Source of the DNA: Agrobacterium vitis
Lineage (GTDB): Bacteria > Pseudomonadota > Alphaproteobacteria > Rhizobiales > Rhizobiaceae
Assembly (NCBI RefSeq): GCF_014926405.1
Contig: NZ_JACXXJ020000005.1
Location: 1,679,001 to 1,743,000, forward strand
Reading direction: 5' to 3'
Length of the DNA stretch: 64,000 nucleotides
A program made the translations under genes and the position numbers. Every line of letters begins with the position of its first letter. Position 1 is the first letter of the stretch. Of the stretch, positions 1 to 8,735 are shown in pieces. The notes under the pieces are model-generated. The model searched no databases, had not been told where the DNA came from, and saw only the letters and a program-made list of their open reading frames with translations.

Positions 1-931
1 GAACGGCACGATCCGCAACATCCTCGGCGGCGTTATTTTCCGCGAGCCGATCATCTGCAAAAACGTTCCCCGCCTCGTCCCCGGCTGGACCCAGCCAATC
101 GTCGTCGGTCGTCACGCCTTCGGCGACCAGTATAAGGCAACCGACTTCAAATTCCCCGGCAAGGGCAAGCTGACCATCAAGTTCGTCGGCGAAGACGGCC
201 AGGTGATCGAGAAGGACGTGTTCGACGCACCGTCCGCCGGTGTGGCCATGGCCATGTACAACCTGGATGATTCGATTCGTGATTTCGCCCGTGCTTCGAT
301 GAACTACGGTCTGATGCGCAAATGGCCGGTCTATCTGTCGACCAAGAACACCATTTTGAAGGCCTATGACGGTCGCTTCAAGGATATTTTCGAGGAAGTC
401 TACCAGGCCGAATTCAAGGCTCAGTTCGACGCCGCCGGCATTACCTATGAGCATCGCCTGATCGACGACATGGTTGCCTCTGCGCTGAAATGGTCCGGCG
501 GCTATATCTGGGCCTGCAAGAACTATGACGGCGACGTCCAGTCGGACACGGTTGCGCAGGGCTTCGGCTCGCTCGGCCTGATGACCTCGGTTCTGCTGTC
601 GCCGGATGGCCGCACGGTCGAAGCCGAAGCCGCGCACGGCACCGTGACCCGTCACTATCGCCAGCATCAGAAGGGCCAGGAAACCTCGACCAATTCCATC
701 GCCTCGATCTTTGCCTGGACCCGTGGGCTCGCGCACCGCGCCAAGCTGGACGACAATGCCGAGCTGGCCAAGTTCGCCCTCACCCTTGAGAAGGTCTGCG
801 TTGACACTGTCGAAGCCGGCTACATGACCAAGGATCTGGCGCTGCTGATTGGTCCCGACCAGCCGTGGCTGTCGACCACCGCTTTCCTCGACAAGGTCGA
901 TGAAAACCTCCGGGCTGCAATGGCTGCCTGA
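1..931 (+). CDS. icd: NADP-dependent isocitrate dehydrogenase, 3' part
   Basis: This is the C-terminal ~309 residues of isocitrate dehydrogenase, which oxidises isocitrate to 2-oxoglutarate in the TCA cycle and makes NADPH in the cytoplasm. The frame is open from base 2, so the gene starts before the window. The visible segment carries the family stretches [20 protein letters not shown] and [13 protein letters not shown], and a C-terminus of the eukaryote-like IDH type (about 400 residues when complete). The internal GTG at 203 is only where a truncated frame would begin. A strong hairpin follows the stop, so it probably ends its own transcript. Confidence 0.95.
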   Translation, partial: NGTIRNILGGVIFREPIICKNVPRLVPGWTQPIVVGRHAFGDQYKATDFKFPGKGKLTIKFVGEDGQVIEKDVFDAPSAGVAMAMYNLDDSIRDFARASMNYGLMRKWPVYLSTKNTILKAYDGRFKDIFEEVYQAEFKAQFDAAGITYEHRLIDDMVASALKWSGGYIWACKNYDGDVQSDTVAQGFGSLGLMTSVLLSPDGRTVEAEAAHGTVTRHYRQHQKGQETSTNSIASIFAWTRGLAHRAKLDDNAELAKFALTLEKVCVDTVEAGYMTKDLALLIGPDQPWLSTTAFLDKVDENLRAAMAA

Positions 932-948
932 GCCGTCAGATGTTTTGC

Positions 949-974
949 AAAACCCGGCCATCGCGCCGGGTTTT
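949..974 (+). terminator. Intrinsic terminator after icd
   Basis: A perfect 10-bp stem (AAAACCCGGC / GCCGGGTTTT) with a 6-nt loop, ending in four T, starts 17 nt after the icd stop. Confidence 0.8.
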
Positions 975-1133
975 CGCGTTATAGGGAGAGCCATTGAAAA
1001 TGACTTTCCGTATTTTATTGTCGAATATCTTAAGCCTTTCACACATTTGGGATATTCGAAATTCTTGTCAGGCGAAGATCCGTGAGCGTCTTTGCGCCTT
1101 CGTATTCTATGATTTTATGGGGAAGAGAGTACC

Positions 1134-1757
1134 ATGACCGAGCAAGTCGTTTTATACACCAATCCCATGTCCAGAGGACGCATCGTTCGCTGGATGCTGG
1201 AGGAGATCGGCCAACCCTATCAGACCGAACTGGTCGCCTATGGTCCCGCGATGAAGGCGGCTGACTACACCACCATCAACCCGCTGGGCAAGGTTCCGGC
1301 TATCCGCCACGGCAAAACGGTGGTGACGGAAACGCCAGCCATTCTGGCCTATCTGGCCGATGCCTTTCCTGAAGCGGGCCTTGCCCCAGATCTTGGCAAC
1401 CGCGGCAGCTATTATCGCTGGCTGTTCTTCACTGCCGGTCCGGTGGAAGCCGCCGTCATCGGTCAGGCTTGTGGCTTCGCCGTCCCCGATGAGCGCCGCG
1501 GCATGGTTGGCTATGGCAGTATCGATACCATGATGGATGTGGTTGCTTCGGCAATTTCCGCGAGCCCGTATATCGCTGGCGAAAGCTTTAGCGCCGCCGA
1601 TCTCTATCTTGCATCGCATCTGTCGTTCTCACTGAGAGTCAACAGCGTGCCATCACGTCCGGTCTTTACCGATTACATTGCCCGGATGACCGATCGCGAT
1701 GCCTGCCGCCGTGCGAGCGAAATCGACGCCGAAGCCCAGGCAGCAGCCACCGCATGA
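1134..1757 (+). CDS. Glutathione S-transferase family protein
   Basis: A 207-residue cytosolic GST-like protein. The N-terminal ~80 residues form the thioredoxin-like half, with the NPMSRGRIVRW start and the cis-proline segment GKVPAI followed by the glutathione-contacting ETPAI. The rest is the helical domain. The start is set by a GGGAAGAG ribosome site just upstream. Members of this family conjugate or reduce electrophiles with glutathione; substrate and subclass cannot be read from sequence. It stands alone between icd and a convergent cyclase gene and is probably monocistronic. Confidence 0.85.
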   Translation: MTEQVVLYTNPMSRGRIVRWMLEEIGQPYQTELVAYGPAMKAADYTTINPLGKVPAIRHGKTVVTETPAILAYLADAFPEAGLAPDLGNRGSYYRWLFFTAGPVEAAVIGQACGFAVPDERRGMVGYGSIDTMMDVVASAISASPYIAGESFSAADLYLASHLSFSLRVNSVPSRPVFTDYIARMTDRDACRRASEIDAEAQAAATA

Positions 1758-1810
1758 CCGTGAGTTTCAGATCCGATTGAACACATCGGACCTCTGATGA
1801 AAAAGAATTT

Positions 1811-1839
1811 GCCAAGCGCCCTCAAAGATGGCGCTTGGC
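1811..1839. terminator. Shared terminator between GST and GGDEF genes
   Basis: A perfect 10-bp stem (GCCAAGCGCC / GGCGCTTGGC) with a 9-nt loop lies between two convergent genes. The minus-strand side is followed by a T-rich tail (AAATTCTTTTT), so it suits the cyclase gene best, but it may serve both. Confidence 0.6.
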
Positions 1840-1867
1840 ATTCCCCTTACCAGCAATTTTCAACACA

Positions 1868-3109
1868 TCACGATAGTTCAGGTACCGCCGCTGGTTTTCC
1901 ACCGGTAAGCGCGATGACGGTCGCCATCCCCTCGTCCAGTTTCTGCGCCACGGCTTCCTCCGCAGCGCTCAAAACACAACGATCCCTTCCCTGATCCTTG
2001 GCACGATAAAGCGCTGCATCCGCCCGGAGAGACACCGCATCAAGATCCGCGCCAGCTTTGACCACCTCATGCATGCCGATACTGATGGTCATGGTGATTG
2101 TCGCGTCACGCCAGGGTGTGGTGAGCCGGGCAACGGATTGCCGCAACTCATCGCAAAAGGACAGCGCTTCACCACCTGTCATTTGCGGCATGAACAAAGC
2201 AAACTCTTCCCCGCCAAGCCGGCCAAAGACCATGTTTCCATCGAGTTGCTCGATCATCGTTTTCCCGAAGGCACACAAGGCTGCGTCCCCTCCTGCATGT
2301 CCATGCGCATCATTAATGTATTTGAAATGATCAAGATCGATCAGCGCCAGCACACCGGCACTCTTGAGCATTTGTGACTGGACGCGCTCATAGAAAGCGC
2401 GGCGATTGAGAACACCGGTCAGCATGTCGATCTCGGAGGCATGCTTATACTGCATGAGGCTTCGATGGCTGCTGAGCGCAAAAATGCCAATCCCCAACCC
2501 GAGGCTGTTGACATATAAAATAAAGGTAACAACCGGAACCCATGGCGTTTGGGCAACGCCACCAATCTCGGTCACCGGCCAGATCATCACCAGCGGAATG
2601 CGCATCAACATGACGAAGCCGTAGGACAGCAGCATGAAGATAATGACGAGGCGAACTGGAAAATGGTCACGCTTCCAGCCGGACCAAATCGAAGCGACCA
2701 AAGCGCTGAGCTGCGTAACAGTCAAAATTGTGTAGAGGACGATTCTGTAATCCGGATTGGCGGAAAAAATCTTCACTCCAAAATAGCATAGGAGCCAAAT
2801 CGCGGTTATTGCGACCACAAACCACCGGGAACGGGAAAATCCATCGAAGATCCGAAACCCAACCCAAACCAGCCCAGACCCCAAAAGCACCAGCGCTCCA
2901 CCAACGCCGATACCAAGAGATTCAGGAACGATACCGCGCAAAGCCTGCAAGCATGTACCGATTGAAACACACCAAAAACCGATACTCCACATACCCAACT
3001 GGTTGGATTTACGGTCGAAAAACCAACTGATGCTCATCAGGACAGAATTCAAGGTCCATCCGACCAGGAGGCAGATCATCAGCGTTGGAATATTGAAGAG
3101 TAAAACCAA
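1868..3109 (-). CDS. Membrane-bound diguanylate cyclase (GGDEF)
   Basis: A 413-residue protein with about six or seven hydrophobic segments in the first ~200 residues and one C-terminal GGDEF domain. The active-site motif is GGEEF, so it is probably a working cyclase that makes cyclic di-GMP from two GTP at the inner membrane. The product-inhibition site RxxD expected just before GGEEF is not there (the spot reads DGNM), so feedback control may be absent. The start given is TTG; an ATG ten codons later (3079) is an alternative, and neither has a clear ribosome site. The membrane part is a probable sensor of unknown ligand. Confidence 0.88.
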   Translation of the reverse strand: MVLLFNIPTLMICLLVGWTLNSVLMSISWFFDRKSNQLGMWSIGFWCVSIGTCLQALRGIVPESLGIGVGGALVLLGSGLVWVGFRIFDGFSRSRWFVVAITAIWLLCYFGVKIFSANPDYRIVLYTILTVTQLSALVASIWSGWKRDHFPVRLVIIFMLLSYGFVMLMRIPLVMIWPVTEIGGVAQTPWVPVVTFILYVNSLGLGIGIFALSSHRSLMQYKHASEIDMLTGVLNRRAFYERVQSQMLKSAGVLALIDLDHFKYINDAHGHAGGDAALCAFGKTMIEQLDGNMVFGRLGGEEFALFMPQMTGGEALSFCDELRQSVARLTTPWRDATITMTISIGMHEVVKAGADLDAVSLRADAALYRAKDQGRDRCVLSAAEEAVAQKLDEGMATVIALTGGKPAAVPELS

Positions 3110-3480
3110 GAGATGTTAACCCAAAATACGGTTGCCTTGTCACGCCCCACCCCTGCGGAGAAGAAATATTTCTGCACCCAGTGACCTTAAATAATATTTA
3201 CAATTATCACCCGTCGCTCACTAAAATTCCATTAGCCACTGATATTATATCAAATTTCTCTCATGTAGAGAGAATTCGACTTAAAAATCGACAATAAAAC
3301 TAGAAAATAAACTAAATTATGGATCAGTTATTCTATCTATTGGTTTATTATTAAAAATAATCACCCGTTGATTGCTCTTCTTTTCTCAACAGAAGACGCA
3401 AGCAACATTAAGAAAAACCACCCATACGTGCAATGTCAGTCACGTAAAATCTCGACCTAAACGGACGACTGCATGATTTA
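3110..3480. other. AT-rich intergenic stretch
   Basis: No credible gene lies here. Bases 3180-3420 are far richer in A+T than the surrounding genes. The stretch contains a 7-bp inverted repeat TTCTCTC-N5-GAGAGAA at 3256-3274 that could be an operator for the cyclase gene to its left. No transposase or terminal repeats are seen. Confidence 0.5.
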
Positions 3481-3485
3481 AAAGC

Positions 3486-3525
3486 ATGAAGGCATCGCGC
3501 ATGTGAAAATGCGCGATGCCTTCAT
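3486..3525 (-). terminator. Strong hairpin downstream of the tannase-like gene
   Basis: A perfect 17-bp stem (arms 3486-3502 and 3509-3525) with a 6-nt loop, about 65 nt past the stop of the minus-strand esterase gene. On the minus strand it is followed by GCTTTTAAATC, a weak T tract. Confidence 0.65.
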
Positions 3526-3588
3526 AACAAAACCGCTATCGGCTTGGAAAGGGGACAGCTGGCTCCCGGTCCGATGTTTTCATTTATC

Positions 3589-5259
3589 TTAGCGGCATTT
3601 GAAGTGGATGGAATCCGAACCGGCAACGGCTTGATCGTAATGAGCAACCAGGGGATAGGGGCAGTAAAGATAGCGCCCCGGCGTCAGTGCTGACGCCTCC
3701 TTGTTGTCCTTGGTGATCCCTGCTGATACCGGACCGGGTGCCGCGCCCTTTTCCACCCAGGCGACAAGCGGTGTGAAGAAATCAAAATCGTCGTATGAGG
3801 GGCCACCCGCCCCGTGTGGCATGCCGGGAATACGGTAGAATTTGACGAAATCACCCGCCTTGCGACCGTTATTACTGTCGAGTTTGCGATACCATTTGAC
3901 CGTATCGAGCACTGAAAATACCGGATCGGCATTGCCATGAAAAACAATCATCTTATGGCCCGCCGCTTTAAATGCCTTCAAATGCGGATTGGCGCTATCG
4001 GGCGGAATCATGAAGTCTGCGGCAGATTCCGTGAACGGGCCTGATTTTGCAAAAATCTTCGGCGCATCCCGGTCGAAATCAAAGTCGAGCAAAAACTTTT
4101 GCAGATCCTCCGGCGTTCCATTAACCGGCACGGGCGGCGTGGTGAAGATCTGAGCCAGCGAACCAGCCCCCATCACAGCAATGATCGGTTTGCCGCCCCA
4201 AGCGGCAACAGGACTCTGCAATTTCCAAAGACGCCAATTGGCAGACCCCATGCCCGGGTCCCAATCCCAATTGCTGTACAGCGCATGGCCCTTGCTGTTT
4301 TTCGGGCCCGCATGGCTGGCACGAAGAGCGGCGATCTGGTCCTGGCTAAGACAATCCTGCTGTTTTTCAGCCTTGCAGGCCAGGGAGGCGAGATTGAAAC
4401 GGCTCTGGCAGGCATCCGCATTGCCGACAACCCCATCGACCCGACCATCCAAGGCATCGCAGGCGGAAAGGATGCCCTTGGCGAGAACCGCCATATCGGC
4501 GGGAGAAAAGGCTTTGGCGATATCCTGATCGACCTTGGCCCAGGACTGCACGTCCCAGGCATGCTGAAGAGCAGCCTTGGGCAAATTGAAACCAGGATAG
4601 CCGACCAGCAGACCATCAAATTGCTCCGGCAGCCTTGTGGCGGCCATCAGCGCATGGCGGCCACCATTCGAGCCACCGATGCCGTAGCGAAAGGCAATCT
4701 TTTGTCCATAATACTGTTCCACCAGCCGCATGGCCAAGGGGTTGAGCTTGGCGACCGCACTGTAGCCATAATCCTGGCGGGCGACCGGGTCGAAGCCAAA
4801 AGCAGCTGAACCGGCAAGTCCCTTGTCGGAAAAGGCCGCCTCGTCATGACCAGCATCGCTGGAGACCACCGCGTAACCACGGCCGAGCGCATTGTCCGCC
4901 TTGTTGCCGCCAAGCAACGGACCGGTGGCGGCCAAAACCTTGCCGTCATTGCCTCCGTTGAACTGATGGACGAAACGGCCGTTCCAATCGTCCGGAAGCC
5001 GCATTTCGAAGTGGATGGCATAGGCTCTGCCGTCAATACCCTGGTGAGCCGCCAACTCCCCCTGGATCAGGCAATGGCTGCGCGGCATCTCGGCATTGCC
5101 AGAAACGGATTTTGCCTCAGTTATGGTCAATTCTGGCGGATGCCCGCCGCTATTGCTGATATCGCCGCATGTGCCGGCGGCATAGGCGCCCGATGCATAC
5201 ATAAATGATGGAAAAATCAGAGCCGTAAACACGGCACTCCGCACAGCAAATATTGACAT
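3589..5259 (-). CDS. Secreted tannase/feruloyl-esterase family hydrolase
   Basis: A 556-residue alpha/beta hydrolase of the tannase/feruloyl esterase family (PF07519), which cleaves aromatic esters from plant phenolics. The start at 5259 is chosen over an ATG nine codons upstream because GGGAGGAATTC precedes it and the protein then begins with a clean signal peptide ending near AYA-AG (~residue 27). The nucleophile sits in GGSNGG (Ser197), the acid in GNADPVF and the histidine in GMPHGAGG. A calcium-loop-like stretch CDALDGRVDG is at ~267. The family CS-D-HC disulfide is missing: Gly, not Cys, precedes the serine, and Gly follows the histidine. The true substrate is therefore open. Confidence 0.82.
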   Translation of the reverse strand: MSIFAVRSAVFTALIFPSFMYASGAYAAGTCGDISNSGGHPPELTITEAKSVSGNAEMPRSHCLIQGELAAHQGIDGRAYAIHFEMRLPDDWNGRFVHQFNGGNDGKVLAATGPLLGGNKADNALGRGYAVVSSDAGHDEAAFSDKGLAGSAAFGFDPVARQDYGYSAVAKLNPLAMRLVEQYYGQKIAFRYGIGGSNGGRHALMAATRLPEQFDGLLVGYPGFNLPKAALQHAWDVQSWAKVDQDIAKAFSPADMAVLAKGILSACDALDGRVDGVVGNADACQSRFNLASLACKAEKQQDCLSQDQIAALRASHAGPKNSKGHALYSNWDWDPGMGSANWRLWKLQSPVAAWGGKPIIAVMGAGSLAQIFTTPPVPVNGTPEDLQKFLLDFDFDRDAPKIFAKSGPFTESAADFMIPPDSANPHLKAFKAAGHKMIVFHGNADPVFSVLDTVKWYRKLDSNNGRKAGDFVKFYRIPGMPHGAGGPSYDDFDFFTPLVAWVEKGAAPGPVSAGITKDNKEASALTPGRYLYCPYPLVAHYDQAVAGSDSIHFKCR

Positions 5260-5401
5260 GAATTCCTCCCAGAATATGCCGGGCAAGGTAATCCCGTCAG
5301 CGGGCCCCCGTCAATATTGGTAGGCAAGACAAACCATTTTCTTTTATCCTTGCCGCGCTCACACTCTTGACGCAAGGCGCTACGGATCGCAGATAAGCGG
5401 C

Positions 5402-5962
5402 ATGAAGGCATCGCAAGCAGAAATTTTGATCGTTCCCGGCTATACCAATTCCGGGCCGGACCATTGGCAAAGCCGTTGGGAGGGCAAATTGTCCACCGCG
5501 CGCCGCGTCGAGCAGGCCGAATGGGCAAAGCCTGTCCGGGAAGATTGGGTCAAGCGGCTGGTGGAAGAGGTCAACCGTGCCGAAAAACCGGTCGTGCTGG
5601 TGGGCCACTCGCTGGGTGTGCCAACGATCGTGCATGCCGTGCCGCATTTCCAACGCAAGGTGGCCGGTGCCTTTCTCGTGGCACCGCCGGACGTGGCCAA
5701 TTCGGCAATCCGGCCCCGCCACTTGATGACGTTCGGCCCCTATCCCCGTACGCCCCTGCCTTTTCCCACATTGATCGTCGCCAGCCGCAACGATCCGTTT
5801 GGCACCTATGACCATGCCGAGGATATTGCAAAGGCTTGGGGAGGACTTGTCGTCGATGCAGGCGAGGCAGGCCATCTCAATGCCGAGTCCGGTCATGGTC
5901 CCTGGCCGGAAGGCACCATGGTGTTTGCTCAGTTTCTCAGCAAACTTTCCGCCGAGGACTGA
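5402..5962 (+). CDS. RBBP9/YdeN-type serine hydrolase
   Basis: A 186-residue cytoplasmic alpha/beta hydrolase of the RBBP9/YdeN family (DUF1234-like). It shows the opening LIVPGYTNSGPDHWQSRWE, the nucleophile in GHSLG (Ser70), an acid in SRNDPF (Asp131) and a histidine in GHLNAESG (His158). Length matches the family. Its physiological substrate is not known for most members. It is divergent from the esterase gene and is followed by a hairpin, so it is probably a single-gene unit. The ribosome site is weak. Confidence 0.82.
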   Translation: MKASQAEILIVPGYTNSGPDHWQSRWEGKLSTARRVEQAEWAKPVREDWVKRLVEEVNRAEKPVVLVGHSLGVPTIVHAVPHFQRKVAGAFLVAPPDVANSAIRPRHLMTFGPYPRTPLPFPTLIVASRNDPFGTYDHAEDIAKAWGGLVVDAGEAGHLNAESGHGPWPEGTMVFAQFLSKLSAED

Positions 5963-5965
5963 CTT

Positions 5966-5991
5966 ATCCATGGCTTTCTACGGCCATGGAT
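5966..5991 (+). terminator. Probable terminator after the serine hydrolase
   Basis: A 9-bp stem (ATCCATGGC / GCCATGGAT) with an 8-nt loop, then TTT, directly after the stop codon. Confidence 0.5.
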
Positions 5992-6257
5992 TTCGTGGTT
6001 CGGCACCGCTGTGCTAAAGATAATATCCTGGGCTGCTGTGACGGATCGCGATTCTCCCTGGCCGATAATATCTGCATTGGGGATTGTTCGGGAGGAAGCA
6101 GGCAGTCAGTAGGGACGCACCCGAACAAGGGCGCGACCAGAAAAACAAGGAAGGGGCAAGAGCCGGATTGTGAAAAGCCGCGTTTTCCTTTATGGACCGC
6201 CTCAACCAGTGACACAGAGCGTCCCTTGTGCGACGCCAACAATAGAGACAAACCGTC

Positions 6258-7022
6258 ATGAACCGTCGCCGCCGTATTTACGAAGGCAAGGCCAAGATCC
6301 TGTACGAGGGTCCTGAGCCGGGCACGCTGATCCAGTTTTTCAAGGATGATGCAACAGCCTTCAACAAGAAAAAGCATGATGTTATCGACGGCAAAGGCGT
6401 GTTGAACAATCGCATCTGCGAATATGTCTACACGCATCTGAACAAGATCGGCATTCCCACCCACTTCATCCGTCGCCTCAACATGCGTGAGCAGCTGATC
6501 AAGGAAGTGGAAATCATCCCGCTGGAAATCGTTGTGCGCAATGTCGCCGCCGGTTCCCTGTCCAAGCGTCTCGGCATCGAGGAAGGCGTGGTTCTGCCGC
6601 GCTCCATCATCGAATTCTATTACAAGTCCGATGCGCTGGAAGATCCGATCGTCTCGGAAGAGCATATCACCGCGTTTGGCTGGGCCAATCCGGCTGAGCT
6701 GGACGATATCATGGCGCTGGCCATCCGCGTCAATGACTTCCTTTCCGGGCTTTTCCTCGGTATCGGCATTCAGCTGGTCGATTTCAAGATCGAATGCGGC
6801 CGCCTCTACGAAGGTGACATGATGCGCATCGTTTTGGCCGACGAGATTTCGCCCGACAGCTGCCGCCTTTGGGACGTCGAAACCCACGAGAAACTGGACA
6901 AGGACCGCTTCCGCCACGATATGGGCGGGCTGCTGGAAGCCTATCAGGAAGTGGCGCGCCGTCTCGGCATCATCAATGAAAACGAACCCGTTCGCGGCAC
7001 CGGCCCGGTTCTGGTCAAGTAG
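6258..7022 (+). CDS. purC: Phosphoribosylaminoimidazole-succinocarboxamide synthase (SAICAR synthetase)
   Basis: A 254-residue enzyme of de novo purine synthesis. It joins CAIR and aspartate with ATP to make SAICAR. Recognisable blocks are [17 protein letters not shown] at the N-terminus, [15 protein letters not shown] (~92), [10 protein letters not shown] and [14 protein letters not shown] near the C-terminus. Length is usual for bacterial PurC. It heads purC-purS-purQ, with purS starting 16 nt after its stop, so these are likely co-transcribed. Confidence 0.96.
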   Translation: MNRRRRIYEGKAKILYEGPEPGTLIQFFKDDATAFNKKKHDVIDGKGVLNNRICEYVYTHLNKIGIPTHFIRRLNMREQLIKEVEIIPLEIVVRNVAAGSLSKRLGIEEGVVLPRSIIEFYYKSDALEDPIVSEEHITAFGWANPAELDDIMALAIRVNDFLSGLFLGIGIQLVDFKIECGRLYEGDMMRIVLADEISPDSCRLWDVETHEKLDKDRFRHDMGGLLEAYQEVARRLGIINENEPVRGTGPVLVK

Positions 7023-7038
7023 TTCTGGAGACACACTC

Positions 7039-7281
7039 GTGATTAAGGCTCGCGTCACCGTTACGTTGAAAAACGGCGTTCTGGACCCGCAAGGCAAGGC
7101 TATCGAAGGAGCGCTCGGCGCGCTCGGCTTCGGTGGCGTCAACCATGTCCGCCAGGGCAAGGTTTTCGACCTGTCGCTCGATACCGCCGACAAGTCTGCG
7201 GCAGAAGCAGAATTGAAAGCCATGTGCGAAAAGCTGCTGGCCAATACCGTGATCGAAAATTACGCGATCTCGATCGATTGA
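7039..7281 (+). CDS. purS: Phosphoribosylformylglycinamidine synthase subunit PurS
   Basis: An 80-residue PurS subunit. With PurQ (glutaminase) and PurL (synthetase) it forms the three-part FGAM synthase of purine synthesis and helps pass ammonia from PurQ to PurL. The start is GTG at 7039, preceded by CTGGAGAC; the family begins with IKARVTVTLKNGVLDPQGKA exactly there, so the longer in-frame extension is not real. The DPQGKAI and VRQGKVF segments are typical. Confidence 0.94.
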   Translation: MIKARVTVTLKNGVLDPQGKAIEGALGALGFGGVNHVRQGKVFDLSLDTADKSAAEAELKAMCEKLLANTVIENYAISID

Positions 7282-7349
7282 GCGAACTGTTCCCGGCGAC
7301 GGGGACGGCAAAGCCGGAATGCGTTTAATCTAACGCAGGATAGGTTAGA

Positions 7350-7393
7350 GTTTGTCAGGGAACAGTGAAAACCGGTTTTCCGAACAGACAAAC
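7350..7393. repeat. Rhizobial intergenic repeat, copy 1
   Basis: A short palindromic unit in the purS-purQ gap. Outer arms GTTTGTC / GACAAAC enclose the core AACCGGTTTTC (7370-7380). The same 11-bp core, inside outer arms of different sequence, occurs at 29083-29124. The form resembles the small intergenic palindromic repeats common in Rhizobiaceae. Transcribed here, it would fold between two pur genes. Confidence 0.6.
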
Positions 7394-7477
7394 GACATCA
7401 AGAAGATCTGGAAGCCGCCTGGTTGAAACATCAACCCGGCAGCGTCTGGAACAGACAGTCAAGTGGGAGCCGACGCC

Positions 7478-8152
7478 ATGAAATCAGCCGTTGTTCAATT
7501 GCCCGGCCTGAACCGTGACCGCGATATGATCGCGGCTCTGACCAAGATTTCCGGCACTGCACCCATTACCATCTGGCAGACGGAAACCGAAATCCCGGAT
7601 GTCGACCTGATCGTCATTCCCGGCGGCTTTTCCTATGGCGACTATCTGCGTTGCGGTGCCATTGCGGCGCGCATGCCCGTCATGCAGGCCATCAAGGCCA
7701 AGGCGGATCAGGGTGTCAAGGTTCTCGGCGTCTGCAACGGTTTCCAGATTCTGCTGGAAGCAGGCATGCTGCCAGGCGCATTGATGCGCAATGCATCGTT
7801 GAAATTTGTCTGCCGCGAAGTGAAGCTGGAAGTCGTCAATGACGATACGGATTTTTCCCGCGCTTATGCCGCAGGGCAGATCATCCGTTGCCCGGTCGCC
7901 CATCACGACGGCAATTATTTTGCCGATGCCGAGACGCTGCAATCCATCGAAGGCAATGGCCAGGTGGTGTTTCGCTATGCTGAAGGCACCAACCCGAACG
8001 GCTCGCTCAACAATATTGCCGGTGTTATCAACGCCAAGGGCAATGTGCTGGGAATGATGCCGCATCCGGAAAACCTGATCGAAGCCGCCCATGGCGGCAA
8101 TGATGGGCGTGGTCTGTTTGCGTCCGCTCTCGACGTCGTCGCCGCAGCCTGA
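7478..8152 (+). CDS. purQ: Phosphoribosylformylglycinamidine synthase, glutaminase subunit PurQ
   Basis: A 224-residue class I glutamine amidotransferase that releases ammonia from glutamine for FGAM synthesis. The nucleophile is Cys86 in GVCNGFQ and the His-Glu pair is in MPHPEN near the C-terminus. The start at 7478 follows GTGGGAGC; an in-frame ATG five codons earlier has no such site. It lies 196 nt after purS, a long gap for this operon that holds a repeat. The partner purL is not in the window. Confidence 0.96.
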   Translation: MKSAVVQLPGLNRDRDMIAALTKISGTAPITIWQTETEIPDVDLIVIPGGFSYGDYLRCGAIAARMPVMQAIKAKADQGVKVLGVCNGFQILLEAGMLPGALMRNASLKFVCREVKLEVVNDDTDFSRAYAAGQIIRCPVAHHDGNYFADAETLQSIEGNGQVVFRYAEGTNPNGSLNNIAGVINAKGNVLGMMPHPENLIEAAHGGNDGRGLFASALDVVAAA

Positions 8153-8196
8153 GACCGGTTGTTGACCTGAATTACAAATCGGACTCGGATTCACTC

Positions 8197-8583
8197 ATGC
8201 GCAAGCCATTTTTTATGATCGCCCTTGCGGGTCTCGCCATGCTGGGTGCTTGCAAGCCGACACCGCCTGCTGCCGTGAAGCCACAAAGCGCCCTTGACGT
8301 GATGGAGCGGGTGATGGTCAGCGCCTCATCCTGTTGGTTCAAGTCCGGAGATCCGGCTTTCAAAGCCTATCGCATGGATGCCGAGTTGACCTCCTATTCA
8401 GGCCAGCCGCGCATTCTCTTGGTGCGCAAGGGCAGCGGCGACATCCGTCCCCTGCTGGTGGTCATGGCGCAAGGCACGCCCGCCAGGCTTCAGGCCTTCG
8501 GCCCTGTCATGAACGAGCCCCTGTCCGGCCGTATTTCTGCCGACGTCAAGCGCTGGGCAAACGGATCGTCAGCCTGCCGTTAA
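8197..8583 (+). CDS. Small putative lipoprotein
   Basis: A 128-residue protein with a lipoprotein signal: charged start, hydrophobic run and lipobox MLGAC with the acylated cysteine at 19. The mature part has two cysteines and no domain I recognise. It lies 44 nt after purQ with no terminator seen between, so it may be read through from the pur genes. Function unknown. Confidence 0.72.
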   Translation: MRKPFFMIALAGLAMLGACKPTPPAAVKPQSALDVMERVMVSASSCWFKSGDPAFKAYRMDAELTSYSGQPRILLVRKGSGDIRPLLVVMAQGTPARLQAFGPVMNEPLSGRISADVKRWANGSSACR

Positions 8584-8735
8584 TGTTTCGATGAAACGCT
8601 GAACCGCGCGACAGCGCCTCGGCCACGCGGCGATAAATGCCCAGCGTGGCGATTTTGACACTGCGTTTGCTTGGAAAAATTGGCAAATTAAACCTCGGCG
8701 AATCATCGGGATTCGAGCGAGGAATTTGAATAACA

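Noticed and set aside
1797..1994. Plus-strand 65-codon frame after the GST gene
   Set aside because: It spans a terminator hairpin and the end of the convergent cyclase gene.
5836..6261. Plus-strand 141-codon frame before purC
   Set aside because: It begins inside the serine hydrolase gene, runs through the terminator and leader, and shows no protein-like features.
5964..7244. Minus-strand open frame of 426 codons
   Set aside because: Antisense to purC and purS, which are both well supported by family motifs and starts.
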